Both the position numbers and the translations under genes were made by a program. 64,000 nucleotides of DNA, from assembly GCA_025766275.1 (NCBI GenBank), contig JAFKAC010000011.1, positions 558,001 to 622,000 of the forward strand, in the 5' to 3' direction. Below, in pieces: positions 22,959-35,246 of this stretch (position 1 is the stretch's first letter; each line of letters opens with the position of its first letter). The notes under the pieces are model-generated. The model worked only from the letters and a program-made list of their open reading frames with translations. It was not told the DNA's origin and searched no databases. This DNA is from Lactarius indigo. Taxonomy: Eukaryota > Basidiomycota > Agaricomycetes > Russulales > Russulaceae.

Positions 22959-23547
22959 AGCAACAACGATTCGAGTATCAGGACTCGGCTCATTTTAAAA
23001 GAATTATTTGTATTGAAAATTTCTGAGGAACCCGAGCCATGGGAAATTTCGAAGGAGTGCGAGCGTCCGACGACCCGAAGTGGAAAACAGAGATAACGAA
23101 CCTACTTACCTTCCCCTTTTGGATATGCTCCTTCAATCTTTCTCCGACGTCGGTATCAACCAGCGCCAATGGACCTTTGAAACGTTTATCAAACACACGG
23201 AAGCCGTCAACGGAGCAACGAAAACACCAGACAAGTTTAGGTGCTCGGGGCACACAGAGAACGGATGGGGAAACAGGTACGTGTTGCATACAATAAAGCG
23301 ACCAAAAAGAGTTTAGAGAAAAACGTGTGATAGGTGCAGACACGAGATGTAATAAATAAATGAATGCTCCAGGCTGAGGTGTCAGTGAGGGACAGGGGAG
23401 GTAAGGGGCGATGTGCAACACAGCAGTATGCGACGTTAGTTCCATTCCAGTGAGAACAAGGACAGTGTGGGGAATCTGTGAGTAGTTTTGGAATCATCGA
23501 GTGGTCGTAAGCGTCGGGAGATAAGTTTAGATACGTGAGTGCAAGGG
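22959..23547. other. Intergenic between two minus-strand genes
   Basis: Permease promoter and 3' flank of the KEN-box gene. Overlapping frames at 23039-23316 (plus) and 22990-23445 (minus) have no family match. Confidence 0.5.
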
Positions 23548-24373
23548 TTAGGGATCAAATCTGATATCGCCAAAAATGTCAAGGTGAGGGGTCGCGAAGC
23601 GCTTGGAAGAAGGCGATGGCGAGGTAAATGTAAAAGCAGCATAAATTTGCTTCCGCTCCGGGGTCGAAAATAAGGCCTCTTCGCCAGCGAGGTCAGCCTT
23701 TTTTGGAGCGGAAGCACGGGCTACAGGCTTCGGTAAGGGAATTTCACTCTCTTCACTGAGGCTGGCCTTCTGCTGAGATACGTTAAACATCGGTCGGCTA
23801 TGACAGCAGACGCGAACCAACCTTAGGAGCAAGAACACGGAGATTGTCTAGCCGTGGTTCTACAGGCGAAAGGGATACTTGATCGAAGGCATGCGAGACA
23901 TCGGCGAGTGGCGAAACAGTGAGGTCATAGCATCTCGAATCAACCTCAGCTTGCGTGACCTTGTTCTGACTGCACGGTTCGGGCTCAACAACCTCCTCGA
24001 CCTTAGGGAGTTCTGGAGCTCCTGACGTGGTAACCTTGCTGCCCTTTGACGATGACGTTGAGGCGGTCTTACGTTTCCTCCCGTCTAAAGCCGAGTCCCT
24101 CTGCTTCTTGACGGTCGGGGGAATGTGCAACTTGGTAGCAAGGACGCTGTTCTTACGCTTCTTTGATTGCGGGTCGGCAATCACACCGGAGCGAGCACCA
24201 GTTGAGGGATGAAGGTTCTCTTTCTCAGCAGTGGTCAAGGGGGTGCCAGGGGAAAGGACAAGAATGGTAGGTTGAACGAGAAGTGAAGGAGATAGCGATA
24301 CGTCAGTCTTGACAGCGGTGGATAAGGGCTTTGACGGTTCATCTCGAAAGACTACAAATGCACGAGTAGCCAT
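23548..24373 (-). CDS. Hypothetical protein with KEN box and basic clusters
   Basis: Two exons. Exon 1 runs from ATG 24373 (MATRAFVVFRDEPSKPL) to CCTAAG near 23826. A short intron (GTTGGT..CTCAG, about 50 nt) precedes exon 2, which starts QKASLSEESE in phase and ends DIFGDIRFDP with TAA at 23548-23550. The product is about 260 aa and largely disordered. It has KENLHP (KEN at residues 51-53), several basic patches (SKKRKNS, KKQRDSALDGRKRK) and Ser-Pro sites. A KEN box is a known APC/C degron, so a cell-cycle-regulated nuclear protein is possible, but no clear destruction box or family hallmark is visible. I do not recognise the protein. Confidence 0.7.
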
Positions 24374-25866
24374 GTTGCGTTTGTACGTTTGTGGAATAGA
24401 CGGTTCGTGAACTTGATGTGAATGACGCGTGTTACGGAAGGGCCGAAATGTTAGCGGTGATGATAAACGAGGAATGAGAGGCGGTGCCAGGGATCAGGGT
24501 TGTGACGATGGCACACGCGAGGTGAATGAACACGACGAAGAGGTGAGGACCAAGTCGAGCCGGTCGTGGCAGCGCCCTCTTTAACAACTCGGCTCTCTTT
24601 AAACTCCGAACAACTCATCTCCTTTTATGGAAATTCCCTCCTCTCTCGACGCGTGACACGCGTTCAGGTCACGTGTGTAAGGCCATTGGCGTTGGCGTTG
24701 AGTTCGGAGGAGTGTTGGGAGTAAACGGGCTCAAAGGCTCAAAGTCGTGGACCGTACATCGCTTTGTGGGGAAGGTCGACTCCGAAATTTCGGCGTGCGT
24801 GAAATACTGATGAACTGATGTTCTCTTATGCTGCACCTTCACCTCGTGGTTTCCTCTCGTAATAAGCACATACAACGCAACGGCGGTTGCAGCGCCTCAC
24901 GAGAAACCTAATCACCTCCACCCGACCGGCTTCGGTTCTCCCCTCTTACTCACTCTACCGGGGCCAAAACGGTTTTATGAGGCGGAACCAGGAGCTTCGT
25001 GGCACCGCCTGGATCCGGCTGTACCGTGGGTCAGCTAAATTTATCAATCTCTCGTGCCATTGTTAATGACGTCCTATCATGGGTTCAATTACTGTAATGC
25101 TGCAATTTGATGAATAACGTTGGCTCCAGCTAGTGCATTTCTTTAGCAAGCACAAGTTTCAGGGTGCGCAGGTCCTGGGACGCGCTGATCGAACCTCCCC
25201 CAGCATATCTCAAACCTAAACCGCCTTGCTGAGCTAAATACTGGAGTCACATTCCCAAGGGTACGATCGGCGCCGAGTGAATCCATTCCCTGCGTCCGAA
25301 TACGGGATTCCGCAATGGGCCCCTTACCTTAACCTCCTCGACCTCTCAAGGGCAAATTAGGGTCTTGTTCTGATACTCAGATAGACACTTTAGGGGCAAC
25401 GCTAGTCACAATCTGGTTCTCTGTAGAATGCTCAAGGTTTCTAGCGTCAGAGCTTGAGCGAATTATCTGATCTTCACGGGAATCTTTGCCATCGCCCGGC
25501 CGGGGCCAGGGAGGTGCCTGAACCACTCCTAAGGTGGATCTTGGCACATCTAATGGCCGCATTCTCGATTCTGCCACCCATAGATCAGATCCGGAAGTCT
25601 AGATTCGATGGAATGCCCCACTGGACACTTCGTTACTTCTGCCAGTTGTAAACGTGGTCAGCTCATGTTGCACACGCCTCCGCCGTCCCGCGCCCTCGCG
25701 GCCTCACCCACCGCCCACGTAAAAGTGGCAGACTTTCAATCCTCTCTTCTTGCATCAATTCCCCCGACCCTCTGATCGTTTATCCCTTTCGCCAGAAGGC
25801 ACCCTCCCCCCTCATCCCTTCCCTCTCAAAGCCACCTCCCGCAGACCTCCCCAGACTCTGCACGGC
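24374..25866. other. 1.5-kb intergenic region
   Basis: Shared upstream region of the KEN-box gene (minus) and the protein kinase (plus). A TACTGTA motif is at 25090-25096. Pyrimidine-rich sequence just before 25867 fits a basidiomycete promoter/5' UTR. No gene recognised. Confidence 0.5.
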
Positions 25867-28027
25867 ATGTCGTCCAACAACCTCCCCCGTCCCCCTGCCG
25901 TTGGCACCCTCATCGACGACGGTAATCTCGAACTCGTAGGCGTCCTGGGTTATGGCGGCTACGGCGTTGTTTACCGTGCGGTCGACGTTGGTTCAACTTC
26001 CCCTGAATCACCGTCCTACGCAGTCAAGTGTCTCCTTCACACACCGACACGAAATGCTGCCCGCCAACGACGGCTCCATATGCAAGAGATCACCTTACAT
26101 CAACTCGCATCCGTCCACCCAAATGTCGTCACACTCCACCGTGTTATCGAGGAGGAAGATTGCACCTTCATCGTCATGGATTACTGCCCTGATGGTGACC
26201 TATTTGGCCAAATCCTACACAAGCGTCGTTATCTCGGCCGCGATGACTTGATCAAACACGTATTTCTTCAGCTCCTCGAGGCGGTCGAGTTCTGCCATTC
26301 GTCGGGCATCTATCACCGCGATCTCAAGCCGGAGAACGTCCTTTGCCTCAATGGAGGCCTGCGGCTTGCGATCACGGATTTTGGACTGGCCACCACTGAA
26401 AAAGTGAGCGATGAGTTCCGGACCGGCAGCGTGTACCACATGAGTCCTGGTACGTCACATTCTATATTTTTTCCCTCTTGTATGTCTTAAAGACGTACTA
26501 ACGTACTTTCAAGAATGTCAAGGTGGAAGCTTCGCACCTAGTGGGACGTACTCGCCTCCTTTCAATGACATTTGGTCCCTCGGCATTATTCTCCTCAACC
26601 TCATCACTGGACGTAATCCATGGAAATCAGCGTCATCCTCGGATCCTACGTTCCAAGCGTACTTGCAAGACCCCGTGAGCTTCTTGCCCAGTGTTCTTCC
26701 CATCTCTGCCGAGGTGAATGAGATCCTTCTGCGAACGCTTGACATCAACTGGCAGAACCGCATAAGCCTCCGCGAGTTGCGACGGGCGATCAAAGGGGTA
26801 TCGACGTTCTATGCGGACGATGTTGTGTTCGAAGGCAGCATGGCACGATGCTCTTGGGAGGCAGGAATCGACATCACCCACGGATCCCAACCCGAAGACG
26901 AGGCCTTCGACCTGCCTCAGCAAGAGGACCCGAAGTCCGCCTGGAGTACAGACTCTAGTGCCGACATGGTCTTTGCTGCACTGTCGCAGGGAGACGACAG
27001 CTCGTGGGTACCCTACACGGCGTCAGTGGCAACCTGGGGTGCCGACTCCGACCTGCGTACCGACGCGCCGTCTGAGCGTTCATCAAGCTTCCTCACTTAC
27101 GACGACCAGCGGACACCTTCTTCATCATTCTCGATGTACTCTCCAGCCCTGTCCGGACCTTACGTGTCTACACAAGGTGATGAGTCGACCTTCGTCGATA
27201 GCACCGAAGAGATCGAACCACAAGCTCTCTCCATTACAACTGCTAGCGCTAGCGAGTTGTACGAGGGTAGTATCGTCATGCATTCTGCAGACTCTGCTAC
27301 GATGCACACTGCGCTTGAGAGCCCCGTGACATACTCGTCTTTCTTCCTCCAAAGCTCCATCTCCGTCTCAAAACCCTCCTACGCGGCGCCATCCGCATTC
27401 GAGGTGGGGATCAGCACCTTCGACGAGGATGAGGAGCGTCTTCGCGATTCTATGAGTTGGACACAGGCCTCGGCCTACGAACAACGCACCCATGCCGAAT
27501 CCGAAATTGTCGATGTATCATCGATGGACCTTAGCCCCACCGAGCAGGAGCACACGACGATCGGTCACTCACCCATCGGTGGCAAACAGTGGCAGGATTT
27601 TTACACTGTGACTCCGCTACCCCAACCGCAGGTCCAGGGCACCCGGCTTCCTTTTCCACTTGTCCCCCTCAAATCCTCCCCCGCAACCTCGACGCCCTTT
27701 CAGTCCCCTTCCTCTGGGCCAGCCAACGCCCGCACGAAACCACGCTCCTCGAGTTTTTTTAATCCCATCAAATTCGCGTTTCCTCCCCGTCACCCCTCTC
27801 CGGCGCCGTCGGTGCCCAAACGGCGTTCGGCCCCCGCCTCCGCCAACGTCTTCACACATATCCCCGGTCCCAACCCCCACAGTAGAAAACCGACTCGCGT
27901 CGACTTGGTGCACCAGTCCATCCCAGCGCCGGAGCACTCGCGTGGACGCCGGCGTCATCGTCAACCACTTCGTTCCGCACGGGACTGGCTCTTTTCGGGT
28001 AAATTTTTCGCGGCTGCCGCAGCGTAG
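25867..28027 (+). CDS. Ser/Thr protein kinase, Ran1/Ksp1-like, with long C-terminal tail
   Basis: Two exons with one intron at about 26451 (GTACGT..TTCAAG), joined as SP|E of the SPE motif. The catalytic domain is complete. The Gly-rich loop GYGGYG is at residues 28-33, catalytic Lys in YAVKCL at 54, YHRDLKPENVL with D152, DFG at 171-173, then GTYSPPFNDIWSLGIILLNL. The family resembles fungal Ran1/Pat1, Ksp1 and Sks1 kinases, which tune growth, nutrient and meiotic responses. After the kinase domain comes a tail of about 400 residues that is Ser/Thr/Pro-rich and acidic, then basic near the end (RGRRRHRQPLRSARDW). An upstream in-frame ATG at 25750 would add 39 residues; MSSNN at 25867 is preferred. 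Confidence 0.88.
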
Positions 28028-28366
28028 AGCGCTGCGCGTGGATACACCTATTCAACACGATATTTATCAATTCGGCTTTCGTCCTCATCTGAATACTCAT
28101 GTGCGAGCACTCGAGCACCCAACTGTTTATTACACTAGTGTACAACCCTTCTGATCAATCTCCTTACTACTCTCTGCATTGCATTCACCGTAGAAAACAG
28201 ACCTCACGGTCATCATCTATGTATTATGTACCCTCATCGTTTTATGGTCTTATGACAAGCACGGGAGTGCCTTCTTTCCACGACGTCCAACTAATCACGG
28301 CAGGCGGAAGTGAATAAAAGAAATGTGATGCATGCTGCAGGACTATATTAAAAAGATAGGGCACGA
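28028..28366. other. Convergent 3' flanks
   Basis: Between the kinase stop and the uS5m stop. Probable overlapping 3' UTRs and terminators; nothing else seen. Confidence 0.5.
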
Positions 28367-29407
28367 TCATTGCGTCCTAAGGTTAATCAACTTCCTGCCC
28401 CGTTCACGCTCGATCTCCTGCTTCCCACGCACGCCTGAGCCCTTGTCAAGTTTACGCCCAGGCCCACCGATGCCGTTACCCATCGCCAGCGGCGCGTTGC
28501 CCGCGTGGAGCATGCGGAAGAGCAGCTTTATGACGTTGAGGGGATTGCGCGAGCCCCAGACTTTGGCGGATATGTCCTTAATGCCCGCGGCCTTGAGGAC
28601 CTGGTGCACGTTGGGGTTGCAGTGGAGGCCAAAGCCGACGGGACGCGGGCGGAGGATGATGCGGGTCGCGCCGAGCTTGCTCGACATCTCCGTCCATATC
28701 GTGCGGCCCTCGAAACGATCGACGTAGTCCATATTGCGCACGGCCATAGCGAACGCGCGGCCTGTCGCGCGCGACGGGTCGTCGTGCTTCGCCTCGCCGT
28801 ACCCGACGAGCCCATTCCCGTTCCCGACAACGACGAGCACTCCCTGCCGGTGGATCTTGCCCTTCCCCGTCTGCTGCGTCACGCGCCGCCTGATGAGCGG
28901 GAAGCGGTGCAACTTTTCGAGCTCGCGTCGGCTGAGCGGTAAAATCGGCGGGTGCTCGTCGTCCTCTGTTCCCATGACCTCCGCTTCCTCTTCCTCCTCC
29001 CCCTCCTTGGCACCCCCGCTTCCATCTTTGGCCTCTGCATCTGCGGCGAACAGAGGAGGGTCGTTGCGAACGACCACGCGCGACGCGAATGGGGAGAGTT
29101 TGGACGGCGGGAACTGTCTCGAGTCAGAGAGGTCGAGGAGGGGATTGGGCGTCGAAATGTCGGGAAAGGGAAGATGGTGGATGATTTGCGAGGGCGCTCT
29201 TATGCGCCTTTTCATGCGCCGACGTGGTGTTGGAGGGATCCCCCCGCTTGTCTGTGCTTGCGCTGGCACATCGGTTTGGGGTTGAGGAGGTGCGGGTGGG
29301 GAGGGAGTGTCAGAGGAGTAGAGACGTAAGAGAACTGTGCGGTTGTGCAGAGTCGACCTAACGAACAGACGAGAGCGGGAGGCGGACTGCCTCGTGAGTC
29401 TGTTCAT
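28367..29407 (-). CDS. MRPS5: Mitochondrial small ribosomal subunit protein uS5m
   Basis: Single-exon gene. The start MNRLTRQSASRSRLF at 29407 gives a basic, hydroxylated presequence suited to mitochondrial import; an in-frame ATG at 29446 is the alternative. The first ~170 residues are a fungal extension with an acidic stretch (EGEEEEEAEV). The S5 double-stranded RNA-binding-like domain follows (RRRVTQQTGKGKIHRQG, VLVVVGNGNGLVGYGEAKHD), then the S5 C-terminal domain (LGATRIILRPRPVGFGLHCN, VHQVLKAAGIKDISAKVWGS, RNPLNVIKLLFRML). A basic tail ends LINLRTQ. It belongs to the mitoribosome decoding side. The gene is head-to-head with the PITH-domain gene, 125 bp between start codons. Confidence 0.93.
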   Translation of the reverse strand: MNRLTRQSASRSRLFVRSTLHNRTVLLRLYSSDTPSPPAPPQPQTDVPAQAQTSGGIPPTPRRRMKRRIRAPSQIIHHLPFPDISTPNPLLDLSDSRQFPPSKLSPFASRVVVRNDPPLFAADAEAKDGSGGAKEGEEEEEAEVMGTEDDEHPPILPLSRRELEKLHRFPLIRRRVTQQTGKGKIHRQGVLVVVGNGNGLVGYGEAKHDDPSRATGRAFAMAVRNMDYVDRFEGRTIWTEMSSKLGATRIILRPRPVGFGLHCNPNVHQVLKAAGIKDISAKVWGSRNPLNVIKLLFRMLHAGNAPLAMGNGIGGPGRKLDKGSGVRGKQEIERERGRKLINLRTQ

Positions 29408-29532
29408 CGTCAACGTCTCGGTGACCCAAAAGACGCGACGCGACAAGTCGTGGATTTGTGATTATTTATTTATTTATTTTCGATGGCTTGTATTTGGTGC
29501 GCTCACGCAATTGCTCACACTCAGACAAGATC

Positions 29533-30382
29533 ATGGACCAAGAACCAAGCTCCAATGCATCTCAGTTAGTGGGCAGCAATACAGAAAACCTCTTCGCGGT
29601 AATAGACAGAGAGAAGTGAGCTTGTCTGTTACACAATCACACTCACCCACAGATTGACGGCGCTCCGAGGAAGCGTACACGGTTTGAACCTCACCGTTCC
29701 AGAGGATGCTAAGGAAACGATAAAGCCGTGGGACGAGCGCGAGTCCACAGAGAAATCCGCGGATTCTAACGTCGATGACCAGGTCGGGCGACGGCCCCAG
29801 TTGGCAACATACCTATTCTCTTGCTGATATGTTGTGTCGTAGTTGATCATTCACGTCCCATTCGCCCTGAACGTCCGAATAAAATCTGTACTACTGAAGC
29901 TCGGTATGTCTCGCGTCAAATTTAGCCATACGTTGTGACAATTGACTCGCGACTGACAGGTAGGGGAGACTTGACTCCCCGACGTATGCGCGTATACGCC
30001 AATCGCGCAAACATCGTAGACTTTTCGGACGTGGACGACATCCAACCGTCCCTAGATATCTCTCTGCTAGAAGGAGAGACGGGCGTCACTGAATACCCAC
30101 TGCGCGCAGCTACCTTTGCAAGTATTAATAGTTTGTCCTTATTCTTTGTGAGTACCCTTAAAATACCCCATACTTCTGCCTCCTAATGGGCCCATTACAT
30201 AGAGTGATTCTGTGGGCGAAGAAAGCACTCGGATATACTACATCGGTTTCAAGGGTGAAACCAGAACAATACGGAAGGAGGGCACCAACAAGCTCGAGAT
30301 ACCTGCTGCAACAGCCGCTGACGCCCCCCTGGTCGATCAATTGCGAGAGAAAGGAGCTGCCCAGCAGCCCACAGCGAAGTAG
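29533..30382 (+). CDS. PITH (DUF1000) domain protein
   Basis: Five exons recovered from phase. Exon 1 starts MDQEPSSNASQLVGSNTENL and ends at IDREK; GTGAGC intron. Next come HGLNLTVPEDAKETIKPWDE, then LIIHVPFALNVRIKSVLLKL, GRGDLTPRRMRVYANRANIV, and finally SDSVGEESTRIYYIGFKGET to TAG at 30380-30382. This is a near-complete PITH domain of about 200 aa, the module found at the C-terminus of thioredoxin-like TXNL1, where it binds the 26S proteasome. Here it stands alone with no thioredoxin domain, as in the PITHD1 group. Role in proteasome association is inferred from family. Confidence 0.88.
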
Positions 30383-30702
30383 GGCACTGTATGGTTTTTC
30401 CATCAATACGAGTTGAACATACGATAGATAGCGTACGATACGTCATACGACACCGGGTCCAATCATCTTGTTGGCCTCTAACTCACTCTCGGCGCCGCCC
30501 GAATCTTCGCTTACATCGCGTGAATGTAAACCCTGAGACGATATTGTCGTTTGCTCCGCTGCCCGCAACTGCAAGCTAAGTGGTCGAGTAGATGCAGACG
30601 GGACCCTCCTGTTGTCTTGCACGGTGATGGGTATGTCGAAAGTTTTCGGCGTGCTTGCGTGGCATCCGGGTGAGGCGATGGTTTAACGAACTAGGCGGGG
30701 AC
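30383..30702. other. Convergent 3' flanks
   Basis: Short spacer between the PITH gene and membrane paralogue A. Nothing recognised. Confidence 0.5.
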
Positions 30703-32261
30703 TCACCGCCCGCGATCCCTTACCGCGCTTAGGCCTCTGTACATACGCGTGACGCATATCGTCCTATAGTCCCCATCGTAGATGAGTGGACAGGCCTCTC
30801 ATGCAAAGTCGAGCTTCTCACATTGCAAGGACTTATAGGAAGTCGAGTCGTTAGTCTCGCCCCCATACTTAACAGGTAGCACTTACGACACGATACCTGA
30901 AACATCTTCAGGACTCGAGTCAGTCAGAGAATCAAAATCAGAACTACAAAGTTATTGCGATGACCCACCATATTTAATGGTCCTTCACGTTGGGCGGAAA
31001 TGGTACATGTAGATAAAATATCTCATTTTCAAAAAGGACTTTTTCTCACCATTGAGATTGAGGAATAAAATTACCTGTGGGCGATAAGTCCGCGAGCAGG
31101 CTCATGACGGCTGCTTCACTCACAAATGGCGGGACCTCGGCAAATGTTGCCACGACTAAACAGATCATACACTGCCACGGAAGACACGACGGCGTAGTCA
31201 GTTGAATGATAAGTACGAAATGCGTATTGAGGTAGCGACCTGATTGAAGAGGAGACGCCCGAGATAGTGGTCCCGCTGACGCAGAAGCCCGATCGTCATG
31301 ATGAGGAGCAGAAACACTTCAGAGAAAAAGGTCGCCATAATGTTGTCGCGATTCTTCTCGCCGCCGTCGAAGACGCATGCCCTGAGTTGTTCCGCCCAGG
31401 ACCCTTTGGCCTGTCAACCTAATGAGAGACTTGGAGAGGGGGGAATATCCACGCTCACTATGACGATACCTGTCAAAAAAAATCAAGGCAAGTCTAAGAA
31501 GGCTAGGGCGGCAAAGTGGCATGGATGGCCTTACTGCGAATCAAGAAGGCTATGTTCGTCAAATATGCACATAAGCAGGCGCCAAGAATCCATCTATTTC
31601 CGCTCCAAATGGCAGATCTGGTCCCGGCGGTTGTCAGTGGCCAGCAACGCATGGAAGAGTGCCCAGGCGCTCACATCCGAAGGATAAGAAGCAACGAGCG
31701 GAGTGAGAACGCGGCGTGCGCGGTGATCTGTCCAAGGTCAAGGACAGACGTTTCTCGATGGGTGATGCTGACAAACTGACCAATTCGGAATACACCCAGA
31801 GCTACGCGGTGTTAAGCACGCCAGGAATCTGCAAAGACGCCAGATACATACCTGACAGTTCATTCGTGTTTTCACGCTGAACCCAACGAAGTTAGACACA
31901 ACGTTCATCAGGGTCAACAGGCGTGTTCCCGAGTAGACCTGTGTCCAGTCGCGTTGAGTTAAAAACTTCCGGCTGTACGGCGGTCGGGTACTCACCCATA
32001 TTGACCAGCGATATGGTTGGTTCCCAGTGATAAAGCTCCACTCGAACCAGAGCGTCGAGAAGTATTCCCATCTGAGACGATGTGTGAGCGCCCACAACGG
32101 CAAGGACCAAGGCTTACATGTATACACCTTGTACAGCAAAAACAAACTTTTCTAACACATCTGTAAAGGCGATGTCAGCGGGGAAGTTCTGTCCGGGTCC
32201 ACAAAGAGTCGCACTCACGAAAATCCGCCTCGACGACCGCGGGGTCGTTAAAATTAACCAT
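30703..32261 (-). CDS. Multi-span membrane protein, paralogue A
   Basis: Start ATG at 32261 (MVNFNDPAVVEADF), then GTGAGT intron and HVLEKFVFAVQGVYI joined to WEYFSTLWFEWSFITGNQPY. Later exons give LLTLMNVVSNFVGF, ITAHAAFSLRSLLLILR, SAIWSGNRWILGACLCAYLT, then MATFFSEVFLLLIMTIGLLR and CLVVATFAEVPPFV. The last piece has VTRMYRGLSA, with a TGA at 30703-30705 if the final donor-like GTAAGG is not used. Splice sites between helices match paralogues B and C. The family is an uncharacterised Agaricomycete group of about seven helices with a conserved WE[FY]F.TL.[FY]EW entry. It may be distantly related to DUF6533-type proteins (inference). Copy A lacks the long C-terminal tail seen in B and C. Inner exon edges and the 3' end are approximate. 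Confidence 0.65.
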
Positions 32262-32940
32262 TGGACCCTTTGGAATGGGAAAAAAATATTGGGGGTGGGG
32301 TTCCAGAGTACGCTAGATATCTCTCTTCGAGCCGGGCCTAAACTTAACTTTACATAGGGGCGGCAGAACTTCCACTAGGCGTGGTATATGCGACGTTTAC
32401 GGCCGCTGGTCGTATCATCTCGATATCAGACTGATCGTTCCGGCGACCTACAATTTACAACAGTTGCCCAGTCGACGATGGTCGCAGGAACTGAGCCGCT
32501 TGGGAGCCCCCGAGCCCGTTTTGAGGTTCAAGCCACGTACCATCATCAAGCGAGGACACGCTTAGACAGGGTCAGTGGCCAGAGTCAGACCACGACGAGC
32601 AAAGCGTGAAACACACCCCCAGAAATGACAGCATGTGATGCCCGTGCCGAGGACGGTAAGTCAATACGCGCCCGGGCAAAGAGGTTCTCTCGGAGCAATA
32701 CTAGATATAGCCATTCTCACGGAGAAAAGGGGACCAATACATAGCTCGCAATTGCACATATGCTCCGCCGTTCCGCCAACCGGGTCCGAGGAGGGCGCGG
32801 CATTCGCAGCGTATCACCTAAATTATAATCCAGTAACTTCATAGGCGAAGAAGCACCTTCAACTCGGTTGAGACTCCGTGCTCATTCGAATAAATGTACC
32901 CTTTCGCACAGACGAACTACAGTACCCCCTTCGAGCCATT
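32262..32940. other. Intergenic upstream of paralogue A
   Basis: Holds the promoter of paralogue A and the 3' flank of the ELYS-like gene. A TACAGTA motif is at 32918-32924. No gene seen. Confidence 0.5.
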
Positions 32941-35246
32941 CTAGCGTTTCTTCCTCGTCGATGATCGAGTCGCAGTAGCAACCCCAGTCGTCCCCGAGCC
33001 TCCGGCCGATGCACGAGTTTTTCTTGTCGCCTTTGGTGCGCTGGTTTTTTGCGGCGAAGGGTCTGGTGAGGACGAGGCCGCGCTCAAACGCGAGCTACGC
33101 CGCGGCTTCACTGGTGCATTATCTTCTTCTCCGTCGACTGAACTAGCACGCGAAGCACGCCTACGCGTCGATCGCTTAACGGGGGAAACTTCGGGGAGGG
33201 GGGGTACATTGTCCTCTTCTCCGCTTGCGACATCGTCGAACCCGCCTGGAACCGACGTCCGTGCGGTCCGTCGTGATTTTGCGGGTCGCGGCCGTGTGGG
33301 TGGGGTCGGTGGGGAATGTGCAAATGAACTTGGCTCCAAGTGAGGTCCCTCACGCTCAACACGAAATGCCCCTGGTAGCGCAGGCTCGACGGTTTCCCTG
33401 GTGTGGGGACTGTGTATAGCACGGGAGCCAATAAACACAGATTCTGAGAATTCTGTCACCGATGAGGGTTCCGGCGGCTGAATAGGGTTTCGCCGTCGAT
33501 CTTCGTCGTCGAATCTTGTCTCTGGGGCGAACTGCGGGGAAATACTCCTTTGGGAAGGCGAGTCTTCGATACGAGATTCTTCAAGGAGCGCCCCTTGACG
33601 GTTATATAGAATAGTCTGGTCGTTAATTGAGTGGGGGGCGTTTCGGCTCGGAGCACTCGAGGGGAAGAGTGGTGAGGGTCTGTGACTTGTAGATCCTGAG
33701 GTGTTTGGGAACGGTTTACCCGCTGGTTGTCCAGACCCGAACAACTTGACCCGCGAGTTTGCCAAGGGTGAAGGCGCCGCATTTTGCGCATAGGCTGTGC
33801 CATTCAAACCGGGTGGTACATAGTTTCCAACACCCGTTGTTGTATTTGTGTGGGCTGAAGATACCAGCGGGAGAACGGCTGGCGCGGGGGTGATTTCTTT
33901 CGCTGGGCCTGCAGCTACCTTCTGCTGGGTGTGGGTGTTCCTTCCCAACACAAACCTGGGTGCACCAGATGTGGTGGAAACGATGCGGGGAGGAAGCGGT
34001 ATTTCTTCCCAGGACATGCTCAGGTCAGCTGGTGCCTTGGTCTGAGCGGGCTTGGGGGGTGCTTCCGGTTTACGCTGGGAGATTACCCGCAATCTCTCCT
34101 CAATTCCTAGGCGCTCAATAGATGGGAGCGCCGCAATAACATCTTCGATCATTTTTCGGCGTCGATCCGCCACCTGTGGTGCTTGGGTCCCGCGTTGGGT
34201 GCTCGCGTACTGCCGGTCGAGCTTAAGGGCCTCCACGTACTGCCCAGACTGAATAAGTCGCACGCAGACGAGGTCCTGGAGTACGGAAATGGAGGATGTA
34301 GGGAGAGATATTGGCGGGTCGAGGGCAAAGTCGTGCAAAATGGATTGCTCGAATGTAGAGAGGGGGAAAGAGATCAGCTGTTTCAGATGTTCAGGACGTG
34401 GCTTTGCTACCGTGATTGAGTTCGCGAATATGGGACGTAGTATGAATCGGGCTCACGGGAAAAACACCAGAACAACACTTTTCTCGCCAGGCGCGTTCTG
34501 ATTTCGCTTTTGTCCGGGAATGCTCGTTGATATTGCCAAGCGCTGATCAGACTCTCCTCAGCCAAGGCCAATATATATGTGTCCATGTCGTCTGGCTCTG
34601 TCAACATGGGCTTTGCGGTACGCAAATACTGCAAAAGCAGACGCGTGGGGGCGTCCGACAAGGAGATGGCTTGTATGATCTTGGAGGTATAATCCCTGTT
34701 TAGGCGGACGTCACACAGTAGTGACACAGCTCTCTGCCATGATCCGGAAGGTGCAGTGATTTAGACGTCACAATATGTGTTGAGGAAGCATGCCACGTAC
34801 CTCCACATAGATCCCTGAATCGAGGTGCCAGTATGCGTCAGACAGCATGGCGAACTGCGGTGGTATACATCTCTGCTCCTTAAACCCCTCCTCTCTTCCA
34901 TCCTGATGCCATTTCAGCAGGAAATATATAAGGCAGTCCTTTTTCAACGTGTCATACGTGGACTCCTCGATGGCGCTAAGAAGGCGACGAAGTGACGAAG
35001 GATCTGTGGGAGGCCAAAGACTATCTGGCTGTCGCACACCCCCGGAAGAAAGAAGTATGTCAAAAATAAGTAGGTCTGACAATTGAGCCCTGCGCGTCTC
35101 AATCTCATGAGGTCGAGGTGCGCTCCAAGGAAACCCTTCGGGTGAGAGTTCAAACAAGGACATGAGGTCGCCCGCAGGCTCAAGTAAATCCTGTTACGGT
35201 ATTCAGAATACAGTGGTTGTCCAAAGAAGAGACATACCGTATCCAT
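32941..35246 (-). CDS. ELYS-like nucleoporin/chromatin-linked protein
   Basis: The spliced protein contains the ELYS-like helical domain: FELSPEGFPWSAPRPHEIE, RRAQLSDLLIFDILLSSGGV, DCLIYFLLKWHQDGREE, then AVSLLCDVRLNRDYTSKIIQ, ALAEESLISAWQYQRAFPDK and, across an intron, FALDPPISLPTSS with DLVCVRLIQSGQYVEALKLD. ELYS proteins link the Nup107-160 nuclear-pore subcomplex to chromatin; fungal forms lack the beta-propeller. The C-terminal half (single large exon 32941-34338) is disordered and basic, with repeated SRR/PRRSSR-type patches, likely for DNA or nuclear binding. Introns: GTATGT after MDT, GTACGT after GIYVE, GTGAGC in WCFS|PK. Start MDT at 35246 is preferred because the longer frame from 35399 contains a promoter-like CACGTG. 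That choice is uncertain. Confidence 0.82.

Noticed and set aside
28505..29329. Long plus-strand frames across the uS5m gene
   Set aside because: They are antisense shadows of a clearly conserved ribosomal protein gene with high GC content.
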